Shown: positions 1 through 5,733, counted from the first letter of the stretch. The stretch: 6,003 nucleotides of DNA from an uncultured Prevotella sp. (GCA_900770395.1 CAAGKM010000019.1:1-6003); one strand, 5' to 3'. The notes: generated by a model not told the origin, from the sequence alone. A program made the numbers and translations.

Positions 1-141
1 TCCTGCTATCTTAACGGTGGCACCGATTACCGGCTGACCGTCCTCAGAGGAAATGACAGTACCCTTGATTGCATTTTGTGCGAGCGCCATGCCTATAGAA
101 AGCACCATGCTCACCAAAACCATCATGAGTCTTTTTTTCAT
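1..141 (-). CDS. SusC-like TonB-dependent transporter, N-terminal part only (left gene)
   Basis: This gene starts at 141 and runs off the left edge, so only 47 codons are visible. They show a Sec signal peptide (MKKRLMMVLV..., ending MALA before Gln22), then IKGTVISSEDGQPVIGATV, the start of the carboxypeptidase-regulatory-like domain found at the N-terminus of SusC proteins. The family forms outer-membrane beta-barrels that import glycans or peptides with a SusD lipoprotein lid and energy from TonB. The start matches that of the complete gene at 900, with the same leader and MKKRLMM opening. The visible coding part differs from the right partial gene (from 5863) by one base, giving Val instead of Ile at codon 8. 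No promoter is seen between this gene and the sites at 294-353, so it is probably silent in the present arrangement and expressed only after inversion of the segment at 335-729. The rest of the gene and any SusD partner lie outside the window. Confidence 0.9.
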   Translation of the reverse strand, partial: MKKRLMMVLVSMVLSIGMALAQNAIKGTVISSEDGQPVIGATVKIAG

Positions 142-293
142 AAATTCTCTCTTTTTAGTTTAAAAATTAATTATAACGTTGTCTTATCTTGTTCCTAAAT
201 CTTTTTACCTTCTTCTCTCCTCACCTACACCTATTTTCTCTCCTCATACGCCCTTACACCTTAATTATATATTATAGGCTGTTCTATATGTGT

Positions 294-312
294 CACCTCG
301 GGCGGCGAGGTG
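294..312 (-). repeat. Outer inversion site, left copy (type A)
   Basis: The 19-bp site has arms CACCTCG and CGAGGTG around the spacer GGCGG (plus strand). It is the inverse of 5715-5733, whose spacer reads CCGCC. On the gene-proximal side the match continues for the whole leader and into the gene; on the inner side it ends at once. This copy keeps only 7-bp symmetric arms, because its inner flank reads CACA where the right copy reads ACAC. Read as a recombination site for inversion of the segment 313-5714; the recombinase is not in the window. As RNA the site would fold into a hairpin, but no U-run follows, so it is not a terminator. Confidence 0.8.
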
Positions 313-334
313 CACAGATTTGTCTGCTCTTATC

Positions 335-353
335 CACCTCGCTGGACGAGGTG
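335..353 (-). repeat. Inner inversion site, left copy (type B)
   Basis: The arms are CACCTCG and CGAGGTG, as in the type A sites, but the spacer is CTGGA on the plus strand. With flanks, 332-357 is a perfect 26-bp inverse match to 707-732, and the match ends on both sides. It lies only 22 bp from the outer site at 294-312, so the left gene has both site types in tandem upstream. This is the predicted left crossover point for inversion of the promoter module. Confidence 0.85.
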
Positions 354-372
354 TTACATAATAGATATTTTC

Positions 373-428
373 TATCCTAAGATAAATGGCAAAGTATCTT
401 AAGATAAATAGTGAAGTTTCCTAAGATA
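373..428. promoter_or_regulatory. Three operator-like motifs at 22-bp spacing
   Basis: Motifs lie at 373-384 (TATCCTAAGATA), 395-406 (TATCTTAAGATA, a perfect palindrome) and 417-428 (TTTCCTAAGATA). They are exactly 22 bp apart, about two helical turns, so bound dimers would lie on one face of the DNA. They are some 220-270 bp upstream of the promoter at 645-673. The arrangement suggests binding sites for a dimeric regulator; which one cannot be told from the sequence. Confidence 0.6.
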
Positions 429-439
429 AAGATGACAAA

Positions 440-566
440 TTTGCAGTTTCAAATACAAAAAGCAGCATGTTTTGCAGTTCCAACTATAAAAAATCTCAAT
501 TTTTTATAGTTCGAAATGTAAAAAACGACCAAAAATTTGCAGTTTATAATATCGAAAATGTATAAA
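440..566. repeat. Four degenerate tandem repeats of about 32 bp
   Basis: Units start near 440, 471, 503 and 536, with a shared core like TTTGCAGTTYNAAATAYAAAA. TTTGCAGTT is exact in the first, second and fourth units (440-448, 471-479, 536-544). The third is diverged and reads TATAGTTCGAAATGTAAAAA (506-525). The core is itself loosely palindromic (TTTG...CAAA). The period of about three helical turns and the position between the TAAGATA motifs and the promoter suggest a second set of protein-binding sites. No function is known to me. Confidence 0.5.
482..511. repeat. Perfect 12-bp inverted repeat with 6-nt loop
   Basis: AACTATAAAAAA (482-493) pairs with TTTTTTATAGTT (500-511) around TCTCAA. 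It falls across the second and third of the 32-bp repeats, so part of the symmetry may come from those repeats. The stem is almost all A-T, which makes it a poor terminator, and it lies upstream of the mapped promoter. It may be a protein-binding site or a weak barrier to transcription entering the module. Confidence 0.45.
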
Positions 567-644
567 AATGAAAGAAAAATACGGCTTAGAGCTACTTTTT
601 ATCAAAAAAATGCATCATAATCGACATTTTATATAAAAAAATTC

Positions 645-673
645 TTTCGTTAATTAATTTTTTATTAATTTTG
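645..673 (+). promoter_or_regulatory. Invertible promoter, now facing the central susC
   Basis: TAATTTTG at 666-673 fits the Bacteroidetes -7 consensus TAnnTTTG. The -33 element is weaker: TTTC at 645-648 in place of TTTG, with a 17-bp spacer that is shorter than usual. Transcription would start near 680, cross the inner site at 711-729 and give a leader of about 220 nt before the ATG at 900. This is the only good promoter match I find on either strand between the left and central genes. The weak upstream element fits a promoter that needs an activator, perhaps bound at the upstream repeats. Confidence 0.6.
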
Positions 674-679
674 CGCCCA

Positions 680-899
680 AAATAAACGTTTTTTAAGAAA
701 GCGAGAGTAACACCTCGTCCAGCGAGGTGGATTGGAATAGAAAAAAGAAGCCAAACGGTATCGTGCCGCCTATATTATAATTAAGGTGTGGCGGCAGATG
801 AGTAGATAAAATAGGGAGGAAAGAAAAGAAGGTAAAAAGATTTAGGGATAAGACAAAACAACGTTATAATTAATTTTTTAAACTAAAAAGAGAGAATTT
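680..899 (+). promoter_or_regulatory. Long 5' leader of the central susC
   Basis: About 220 nt separate the predicted transcription start from the ATG at 900. The leader contains the inner-site hairpin (711-729), a segment similar to the other two leaders (TATATTATAATTAAGG near 770-785 and GAAGGTAAAAAGATTTAGG at 828-846), and the shared block at the start codon. No convincing leader peptide and no clear Shine-Dalgarno sequence are seen; the bases before the ATG are AGAGAATTT, normal for Bacteroidetes. Confidence 0.5.
711..729 (+). repeat. Inner inversion site, right copy (type B)
   Basis: CACCTCG-TCCAG-CGAGGTG is the inverse of 335-353, within the perfect 26-bp inverted repeat 707-732 / 332-357. 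The spacer is asymmetric and opposite in orientation to the left copy, as needed for inversion rather than deletion. It lies between promoter and coding sequence, so crossover here swaps what is upstream without touching the gene. Confidence 0.85.
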
Positions 900-920
900 A
901 TGAAAAAAAGACTCATGATG
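859..920 (+). repeat. 62-bp block shared by all three susC starts
   Basis: This block covers the 41 bp before the central ATG and the first seven codons. It is identical at 5822-5883 (right gene) and, but for one missing base in the T-run, inverted at 121-181 (left gene). The coding sequences diverge right after MKKRLMM in the central gene. Conservation on both sides of the ATG points to a shared translation-initiation region, to repeated exchange among the three genes, or to both. Confidence 0.9.
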
Positions 921-3900
921 GTTTTTGCCAGTCTGTTCCTTTTCATAGGAATAGCAATGGCACAGACACAGGTTAAGGGTACTGTCGTATCAGATGAGGA
1001 CGGCGAACCTGTAATCGGTGCCTCGGTGAGAGTGGTCGGTACCAACCATGGTACTGTGACAGACGGGAACGGCAGGTTCAGCCTCACCTGTCCGCAGGGC
1101 AAAAATACACTTAGCATCACTTATGTGGGCATGGAGCCTATTGAGGTTAGCGCCCGCTCAAACATGCGCATTGTGCTGAAGAACAACCTCACCAATCTTG
1201 ATGAGATTATGGTTGTGGCTTACGGTACCACCAAGAAGGCATCGTTTACCGGAGCTGCCAGCGTGATGAAGGACAAGGACTTCTCTGCACAGAAGACTTC
1301 TATTGTGAAGTCATTGGAGGGCAAGCTGGCTGGTGTGAAGATTGGCGCCTCTACCGGTGACCCCGGTTCTGACCAGCAAGTGCTCATCCGTGGTATCGGT
1401 TCTATCAACGGCTCAACACAGCCTTTGTATGTAATCGACGGTGTGCCTGTGGTGAATGATGACATGTCGGTGAGTTCACTACGCTCGCAGTCGGTACTCT
1501 CAACATTGAATCCTAATGATATTGAGAGCATGACTGTGCTGAAGGATGCCGCAGCCTCTTCACTCTACGGCTCACGTGCCGCCAACGGTGTGATTATCAT
1601 CACCACTAAGAAAGGTAACGCAGGCAAGACCTCTGTGAACTATGAGATGCAGATGGGCTGGAGCGAGATTGCAAAGAAGAGTGCATTCGACATGATGAGC
1701 GCATCAGAGCTGAAGCAGTATTATCAGGATGCACTTCAGGGATACTTTGAGGTGTATGGAGGATATCCTGCCAGCGACGCAGCAGCAGCTGCCGCTGAGG
1801 AGGTAAGAGACGGCTGGTTCTACAATTATGACAGCGATGCCACCACTGACTGGTATAAAGAGGTTTACCGTAAGGGCTTCACCACCGACCACCAGGTGTC
1901 AATCAACGGCGGTAACGATAAAACAAAATTCTATGCCAGCTTTGGCTACAACAAGGTGAACGGTGTGGTAAAGGGCAGTTCGTTCGACCGTTACAGCGGA
2001 CGCTTGAACGTTGACCACAAAGTGAATGATTATCTCAAGTTCTCTGCAAAGCAGATGCTCTCGTTCACAAGCCAGAAGGGTTTCCGCGACCAAAGCAATC
2101 AGGAGCAGGGCTTCGGCACCACAGCGCCAATGTCAATCCTGTTCTCTATGGATCCGACAGCTCCAAACAAGCTGGAGGACGGCTCATACAACACTCATGC
2201 ATCTTTCTCGGCAAAAATCTCAAATCCTAATCTTATGCTCGGTCAGGAGACAGGCACATACGCCGAGACTCTCGACGCAGAGATGATGCGAAGCATGACT
2301 AATGTTGAGGGCGAGTTGAAATTGCCTTTCGACCTCACCCTGCGCTCAATCTTCGGATTTGACTATATGCACAACAACACACGTGAGTTCTGGTCACCTA
2401 ATAGCGCGAACGGTGCATCTGTACACGGTTTGGGACAGCGCTGGATTTACACCAATAAAACCATGACCTCATCAACAACTTTGAATTACAACAAGTCGTT
2501 CGGTCAGCACAACGTGACAGCGCTGGCTGGTTTTGAGGCAGAGAAGCGTAACCTGTTCTTCATGACAGCTAATGCATATAGTTACTCCACCGACAAGCTG
2601 CCTGAGCTGGCAAACGGTCAGGCTTCAAACAACTCGAGCGCAACATACGACGCCAACATGATGTCGTGGCTGGGAAGCGTAAACTACAACTATGCCAACA
2701 AATACTATCTATCAGCAAGTTTCCGTCGTGACGGAAGCTCACGTCTGGCAGCCGACAACCGCTGGGCTAATTTCTTCTCTGTATCGGGCGCATGGCGTAT
2801 AAGCGGAGAGAAGTTCCTTGAGGGCAACAGTCTCTTCAGCGACCTCAAGCTGCGTATGTCATACGGTACTAACGGCAACCTGCCGTCAGATTACTACGGA
2901 TATATGGGCACCTATGCCACAACTGGAAGCTATGGGTCAGAGTCTGCCATCTACTGGAGCAACATCAGCAACCCAAATCTGGGCTGGGAGAAGTCATACA
3001 ACTTCAACGTTGGTCTTGAGTGGACAATGTACAACCGCGTGACCCTCACCGTTGACTATTACAACAAACTTACCAAGGATCTGCTGTTCCTCATGCCTGT
3101 GTCGAACGTAACTGGTTTCAAAGAGTATTGGAACAACATCGGCGAGCTGAAGAACGAGGGTCTTGAGTTCTCGGTAAGCTCACGCAACATTGTAAGCAAG
3201 GACTTCACCTGGACCACCGACTTCAACCTGACAAAGCAGACCATCAAAGTGAACAAGCTGCCTAACGGCGACGATGTGCAGTATGGCGACGGCAACATGT
3301 ATCTGCTGCGCGAGGGCGAGTCGATGCACACATTCTATCTGCCACAGGCAAAGGGTGTGAATCCTGAGACTGGTCTCATGGAGTTCTGGATTGACCCGGA
3401 GGACCACGACAAGGGTGTGACAGAATACTACTCAAAGGCAGGCTCGACAATAGTGGGCAAGGGTGTGCCCGACTGGATTGGCGGTATCACCAACACATTC
3501 AGATATAAGGACTTCGACCTCTCGTTCATGATCTCATATCAGTTTGGTGCCGACATGTTCGACTATCCCGGCTACTTCCTGAAGTATTCCGACGGTGTGC
3601 GCGTGGGCAGCTTCAACATACAGAAGGCTGTTGCAGGCAACTACTGGCAGAAGCCCGGCGACGTATGTGAGTTCCCGCGTCCTATCTACGGTAATCCATA
3701 CCGCTCAGACAGATTCTCATCACGTGAGATTATCTCGACCGACAACATCCGTGTGCGCGACATCACTGTGGGATGGAATATTCCATATTTCAAGAAGTAC
3801 CTCAGCAATCTGCGTGTCTACTTCCGTGCCACAAATCCATTCCTGATTTACAACGCCGCTGACGATCTTGACCCGGATGTTGACATCAACGGCTATCGTC

Positions 3901-3956
3901 AGACCGATACCCCTGCCCTTCGTCAGTACACATTCGGTCTTAACTTGACATTCTAA
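900..3956 (+). CDS. SusC/RagA-like TonB-linked outer-membrane transporter (central, complete)
   Basis: The protein has 1018 residues, normal for the family. It has a Sec signal peptide (1-21, cleavage expected at AMA-Q), a carboxypeptidase-regulatory-like beta-sandwich domain (about 25-95, VKGTVVSDEDGEPVIGASV), a TonB-box-like stretch (DEIMVVAYGT, 101-110), a plug domain (about 113-240, with VLIRGIGSING, PLYVIDGVPV and DAAASSLYGSRAANGVIIITT), then a beta-barrel ending in LTF, the C-terminal aromatic residue expected of proteins inserted by the BAM complex. It should import a ligand across the outer membrane with TonB energy and the SusD-like lipoprotein encoded 25 bp downstream. The ligand cannot be told: no enzyme gene is next to the pair, and glycan or peptide are both possible. 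The ATG at 900 is chosen because leader and signal peptide match the two flanking genes. Predicted ON in this orientation, from the promoter at 645-673. Confidence 0.96.
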   Translation: MKKRLMMVFASLFLFIGIAMAQTQVKGTVVSDEDGEPVIGASVRVVGTNHGTVTDGNGRFSLTCPQGKNTLSITYVGMEPIEVSARSNMRIVLKNNLTNLDEIMVVAYGTTKKASFTGAASVMKDKDFSAQKTSIVKSLEGKLAGVKIGASTGDPGSDQQVLIRGIGSINGSTQPLYVIDGVPVVNDDMSVSSLRSQSVLSTLNPNDIESMTVLKDAAASSLYGSRAANGVIIITTKKGNAGKTSVNYEMQMGWSEIAKKSAFDMMSASELKQYYQDALQGYFEVYGGYPASDAAAAAAEEVRDGWFYNYDSDATTDWYKEVYRKGFTTDHQVSINGGNDKTKFYASFGYNKVNGVVKGSSFDRYSGRLNVDHKVNDYLKFSAKQMLSFTSQKGFRDQSNQEQGFGTTAPMSILFSMDPTAPNKLEDGSYNTHASFSAKISNPNLMLGQETGTYAETLDAEMMRSMTNVEGELKLPFDLTLRSIFGFDYMHNNTREFWSPNSANGASVHGLGQRWIYTNKTMTSSTTLNYNKSFGQHNVTALAGFEAEKRNLFFMTANAYSYSTDKLPELANGQASNNSSATYDANMMSWLGSVNYNYANKYYLSASFRRDGSSRLAADNRWANFFSVSGAWRISGEKFLEGNSLFSDLKLRMSYGTNGNLPSDYYGYMGTYATTGSYGSESAIYWSNISNPNLGWEKSYNFNVGLEWTMYNRVTLTVDYYNKLTKDLLFLMPVSNVTGFKEYWNNIGELKNEGLEFSVSSRNIVSKDFTWTTDFNLTKQTIKVNKLPNGDDVQYGDGNMYLLREGESMHTFYLPQAKGVNPETGLMEFWIDPEDHDKGVTEYYSKAGSTIVGKGVPDWIGGITNTFRYKDFDLSFMISYQFGADMFDYPGYFLKYSDGVRVGSFNIQKAVAGNYWQKPGDVCEFPRPIYGNPYRSDRFSSREIISTDNIRVRDITVGWNIPYFKKYLSNLRVYFRATNPFLIYNAADDLDPDVDINGYRQTDTPALRQYTFGLNLTF

Positions 3957-3981
3957 CAAACAAAATAAACGAAAAGAAGAT

Positions 3982-5421
3982 ATGAAAAAAATATATATGG
4001 CACTGGGCATGGCTCTGAGCCTCGCATTGACGTCATGCAGCGACTTCCTCGACAAGGAACCGTCCACATCACTTCCTTCAGGAGAGGCAATCACTTCTGT
4101 AAAGGATTTGAGAAATGCTATCAACGGAGTTTGCTATTACTTGATTGAAAACGGACGTATGGGCTATGCGTCGGAATTCGGACTTTACGGCGACTTGAGG
4201 TGTAACGACTTCAAGGAAATCGACAGCCAGGGACAGACATCAGGTATAAGCAAATACGTGAATACGGGCAACGACTATCCGTCGACTGACTCATACGAGA
4301 CTTTCTATGCCGCACTTGCAAACGTGAACAACGCACTGGAGACAATCGAGGCAGGAAAAGTTGAGGGCGATGCAGATGAGATAGACAACTATAAGGGCCA
4401 GCTGCTCGCATGGCGTGGTCTGCTGCATTTCGACCTTGCACGCATCTTCTGCAAGATTCCTACCACCGTTGCCAATCCAAGCAACGAATTAGGACTTGTA
4501 ATATCTGACAAGGTGTTTCCAACAGAATATAAGGGAATACGCACAGACCTGAAGACCACCTACGATGATATCGTCACATGGCTGTCGGATGCTATTCTGC
4601 TGCTTGATGAGGACAATGGCGTGGGCTATATCAACCGTGCCACAGCGTTGGCTCTTCGTGCACGCGCTTACCTTTATATGGGCGACTACACCAATGCTCT
4701 CAAAGACGCCAAGGATGTGATTGATAACAGCGGATACAGCCTGCTTGGCATTTCAAACTATGTGGCTTCATGGGGCAAGGAAGACCAGGACGAGAGCATC
4801 TTCGAGATAACACTGACTGAAAAATCAAATCCGCAGCGCTATGGCATTGGCTATTACTGCGATGCCACAGGTTATCCCGAGTGCGGCTTCGATACTAACG
4901 GTTACCTTTTCAAGTATCTGATGGCAAACCCAAAGGATGTTCGCTCTAAATTGGTGAAGAACCAGACGGATGAGGATGCCTACGAGAGTGCCGCAGGATA
5001 TTATCCAAACAAATATCCAGGTCGTGACGGAAGCATCTATGTGAACAACCCCAAGATTGTGCGCCTCTCAGAGATGTACCTCATCGCAGCCGAGGCACAA
5101 TGGCATCTTGACAACCAGTCGGCAACAATCAACGTGAATGCCACAAGCGAGGATGCCGCAGATTACATCAACGCCCTCAACCAGAAACGTATAACTGATT
5201 ATACGGATGTGGACAAGGTATCGCTCACCGACATCCTGCATGCTTGGGAGATTGAGATGTTCTGCGAAAACCAAATTACATACGCTTACTGGCGCAACAA
5301 ACAGAGCGTGACAAGCACCACAGGTCAGGAAATAAAGTATGATGACTACCGTGTGCTGCAGCCAATTCCGCAGTCAGAGTGTGACTACAACAAGGAACTC
5401 CAGCAGAATCCTGAGTATTAA
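3982..5421 (+). CDS. SusD/RagB-like surface lipoprotein
   Basis: The protein has 479 residues, somewhat short for the family. A lipoprotein signal peptide ends in the lipobox LTSC with lipidated Cys19, followed by SDFLDKEPS, a typical mature SusD N-terminus. Family signatures include the helical TPR-like segment around 136-157 (YKGQLLAWRGLLHFDLARIF), another at 218-243 (NRATALALRARAYLYMGDY), RLSEMYLIAAEA (361-372), WEIEMFCEN (422-430) and the C-terminal RVLQPIPQSE with the final QNPEY. SusD proteins sit on the cell surface as a hinged lid over the SusC barrel and capture the ligand. The start is 25 bp after the susC stop, behind a purine-rich GAAAAGAAGAT, so the two are almost surely co-transcribed. 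A terminator follows 22 bp after the stop. The ligand is unknown. Confidence 0.96.
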   Translation: MKKIYMALGMALSLALTSCSDFLDKEPSTSLPSGEAITSVKDLRNAINGVCYYLIENGRMGYASEFGLYGDLRCNDFKEIDSQGQTSGISKYVNTGNDYPSTDSYETFYAALANVNNALETIEAGKVEGDADEIDNYKGQLLAWRGLLHFDLARIFCKIPTTVANPSNELGLVISDKVFPTEYKGIRTDLKTTYDDIVTWLSDAILLLDEDNGVGYINRATALALRARAYLYMGDYTNALKDAKDVIDNSGYSLLGISNYVASWGKEDQDESIFEITLTEKSNPQRYGIGYYCDATGYPECGFDTNGYLFKYLMANPKDVRSKLVKNQTDEDAYESAAGYYPNKYPGRDGSIYVNNPKIVRLSEMYLIAAEAQWHLDNQSATINVNATSEDAADYINALNQKRITDYTDVDKVSLTDILHAWEIEMFCENQITYAYWRNKQSVTSTTGQEIKYDDYRVLQPIPQSECDYNKELQQNPEY

Positions 5422-5442
5422 TTATATATAAGAATTTATAGA

Positions 5443-5489
5443 AAAAATCTCCAAAGACTTGATTGTCTTTGGAGATTTTTGTTTTTTTA
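5443..5489. terminator. Strong terminator after susD, probably bidirectional
   Basis: A perfect 16-bp stem (5443-5458 with 5465-5480) surrounds the loop TTGATT. T-runs follow on the plus strand (5476-5488, broken by one G). The minus strand also reads T6 after the hairpin, so it could stop both susD transcription and any transcript entering from the ATPase remnant. It closes the two-gene operon and, after outer inversion, would still insulate it. Confidence 0.92.
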
Positions 5490-5497
5490 GAATATAG

Positions 5498-5608
5498 TTA
5501 ATCGTAATTTATAATCTTCTCAGCCATATGGAGAAGAATCTGTCTGTCGCAGAAATATTCGGCACCCTTGTATCCATAGATGACGAATGGATTATTCTGC
5601 TGTTCCAT
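5498..5608 (-). pseudogene. Remnant of an AAA-type ATPase gene with large internal deletion
   Basis: From the ATG at 5608 a 36-residue frame begins MEQQNNPFVIYGYKGAEY and continues FCDR. This resembles the N-terminus of a widespread Bacteroidetes ATP-binding protein family (NPF..YGYKG.EYFCDR ahead of a P-loop), recognised from memory. No P-loop follows. Four bases after the first GACAGA, in the +1 frame, DRFFSIWLRRL ends at a stop (5544-5509), which looks like the C-terminus of the same family. The likely history is loss of the middle of the gene between short GACA/GACAGA repeats, leaving about 22 N-terminal and 11 C-terminal residues out of frame. The first frame runs on to a stop at 5498. 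A good promoter precedes it, so the 36-residue peptide could still be made, though function is unlikely. Confidence 0.6.
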
Positions 5609-5630
5609 GTTTTATGTTCCATGTTTTATG
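5603..5630. repeat. 14-bp tandem duplication over the remnant's start codon
   Basis: TTCCATGTTTTATG occurs twice in a row (5603-5616 and 5617-5630). On the minus strand each copy has an ATG followed by GAAC or GAAC-like sequence. The ATG at 5608 opens the frame with NPFVIYGYKG; the upstream ATG at 5622 is in another frame. The duplication lies just downstream of the predicted transcription start. Confidence 0.85.
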
Positions 5631-5635
5631 TAATG

Positions 5636-5667
5636 CAAAGGTACGAATAAGAAAGTGTACTGCCAAA
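5636..5667 (-). promoter_or_regulatory. Near-consensus promoter for the ATPase remnant
   Basis: On the minus strand TTTG (5667-5664), a 20-bp spacer and TACCTTTG (5643-5636) match the Bacteroidetes -33/-7 consensus fully. Transcription should start near 5629 and run left into the remnant, then the bidirectional terminator. It reads away from the right susC, so it cannot drive that gene in either orientation of the outer segment. Confidence 0.72.
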
Positions 5668-5714
5668 GAAACATTTTTTATGTTTTTTTGGCTTTACGGT
5701 CAATAGACCAGTGT

Positions 5715-5733
5715 CACCTCGCCGCCCGAGGTG
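5715..5733 (+). repeat. Outer inversion site, right copy (type A)
   Basis: CACCTCG-CCGCC-CGAGGTG is the inverse of 294-312. Here the symmetry is longer: 11-bp arms GTGTCACCTCG / CGAGGTGACAC span 5711-5737. Everything on the right side matches the left gene's leader inverted, while the left side does not. It is the predicted right crossover point for the 5.4-kb inversion. The CCGCC spacer differs from that of the inner sites at three or more of five positions in either orientation, which could prevent crossing between the two site types. Confidence 0.8.

Larger units (their letters stand above)
1..312. repeat. Long inverted repeat, left copy
   Basis: This stretch is the near-perfect reverse complement of 5715-6003. 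It covers the outer recombination site, the leader and the first 47 codons of the left susC. I count four substitutions, two one-base indels and one 23-nt insertion, all but one substitution lying in the non-coding leader. Similarity stops abruptly just past the hairpin site (after 312, and before 5715 in the other copy), as expected if strand exchange occurs in that site. The repeat is still matching at the window edge, so its outer end is unknown. It is long enough to allow RecA-dependent exchange as well as site-specific inversion. Confidence 0.93.
335..729. other. Predicted inner invertible promoter module
   Basis: A non-coding, very AT-rich segment of about 350 bp lies between perfect 26-bp inverted repeats. 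From left to right it carries three TATCYTAAGATA-like motifs at 22-bp spacing, four degenerate repeats of about 32 bp, a 12-bp inverted repeat and a Bacteroidetes-type promoter facing right. I find no convincing promoter facing left. Inversion would therefore turn the central susC off and the left susC on, carrying the putative operators with the promoter. Short promoter segments flanked by inverted repeats are a known phase-variation device in Bacteroidales; the assignment here is by architecture. Confidence 0.82.
5490..5714. other. Intergenic spacer with gene remnant
   Basis: The stretch between terminator and right-hand site has no intact gene of normal size. Its only recognisable contents are the minus-strand ATPase remnant, the tandem repeat at its start and its promoter. 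I see no plus-strand promoter for the right susC here: the closest is TATGTTTT near 5679, without a good -33 element. Confidence 0.6.
294..5733. other. Predicted outer invertible segment (about 5.4 kb)
   Basis: The segment is bounded by the two inversely oriented type A sites. It holds the promoter module, the complete susC-susD operon, its terminator and the ATPase remnant. Inversion would move the promoter module from beside the left susC to beside the right susC and reverse the central operon, leaving all coding sequences intact. If the promoter points towards the central susC it stays attached to it through this inversion. If it points away, outer inversion changes the target from the left to the right susC. 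The boundaries are read from the sequence; inversion itself is inferred. Confidence 0.72.

Noticed and set aside
294..353. The hairpin sites as transcription terminators
   Set aside because: The stems are only 7 bp in three of the four copies and no T-run follows. Exact inverted pairing with distant copies explains them better.
189..380. Plus-strand open frame of 63 codons in the left leader region
   Set aside because: It runs antisense through the left leader and both inversion sites. The protein is low in complexity and the mirror copy (5626-5814, minus strand) differs beyond the repeat, so it is not a conserved gene.
373..566. The repeated motifs as a CRISPR array
   Set aside because: Units are only 12 bp or degenerate, spacing is too short for spacers, repeats are not identical, and no cas gene is present.
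568..636. Small frame of 22 codons (MKEKYGLELL...) just before the promoter
   Set aside because: It lies upstream of the promoter -33 element, has no promoter or ribosome binding signal of its own, and is short enough to arise by chance in AT-rich DNA.
3720..4124. Minus-strand open frame of 134 codons across the susC-susD junction
   Set aside because: It is antisense to two well-supported genes, has no recognisable domain and follows from their codon use. The same holds for the other minus-strand frames inside 900-5421.
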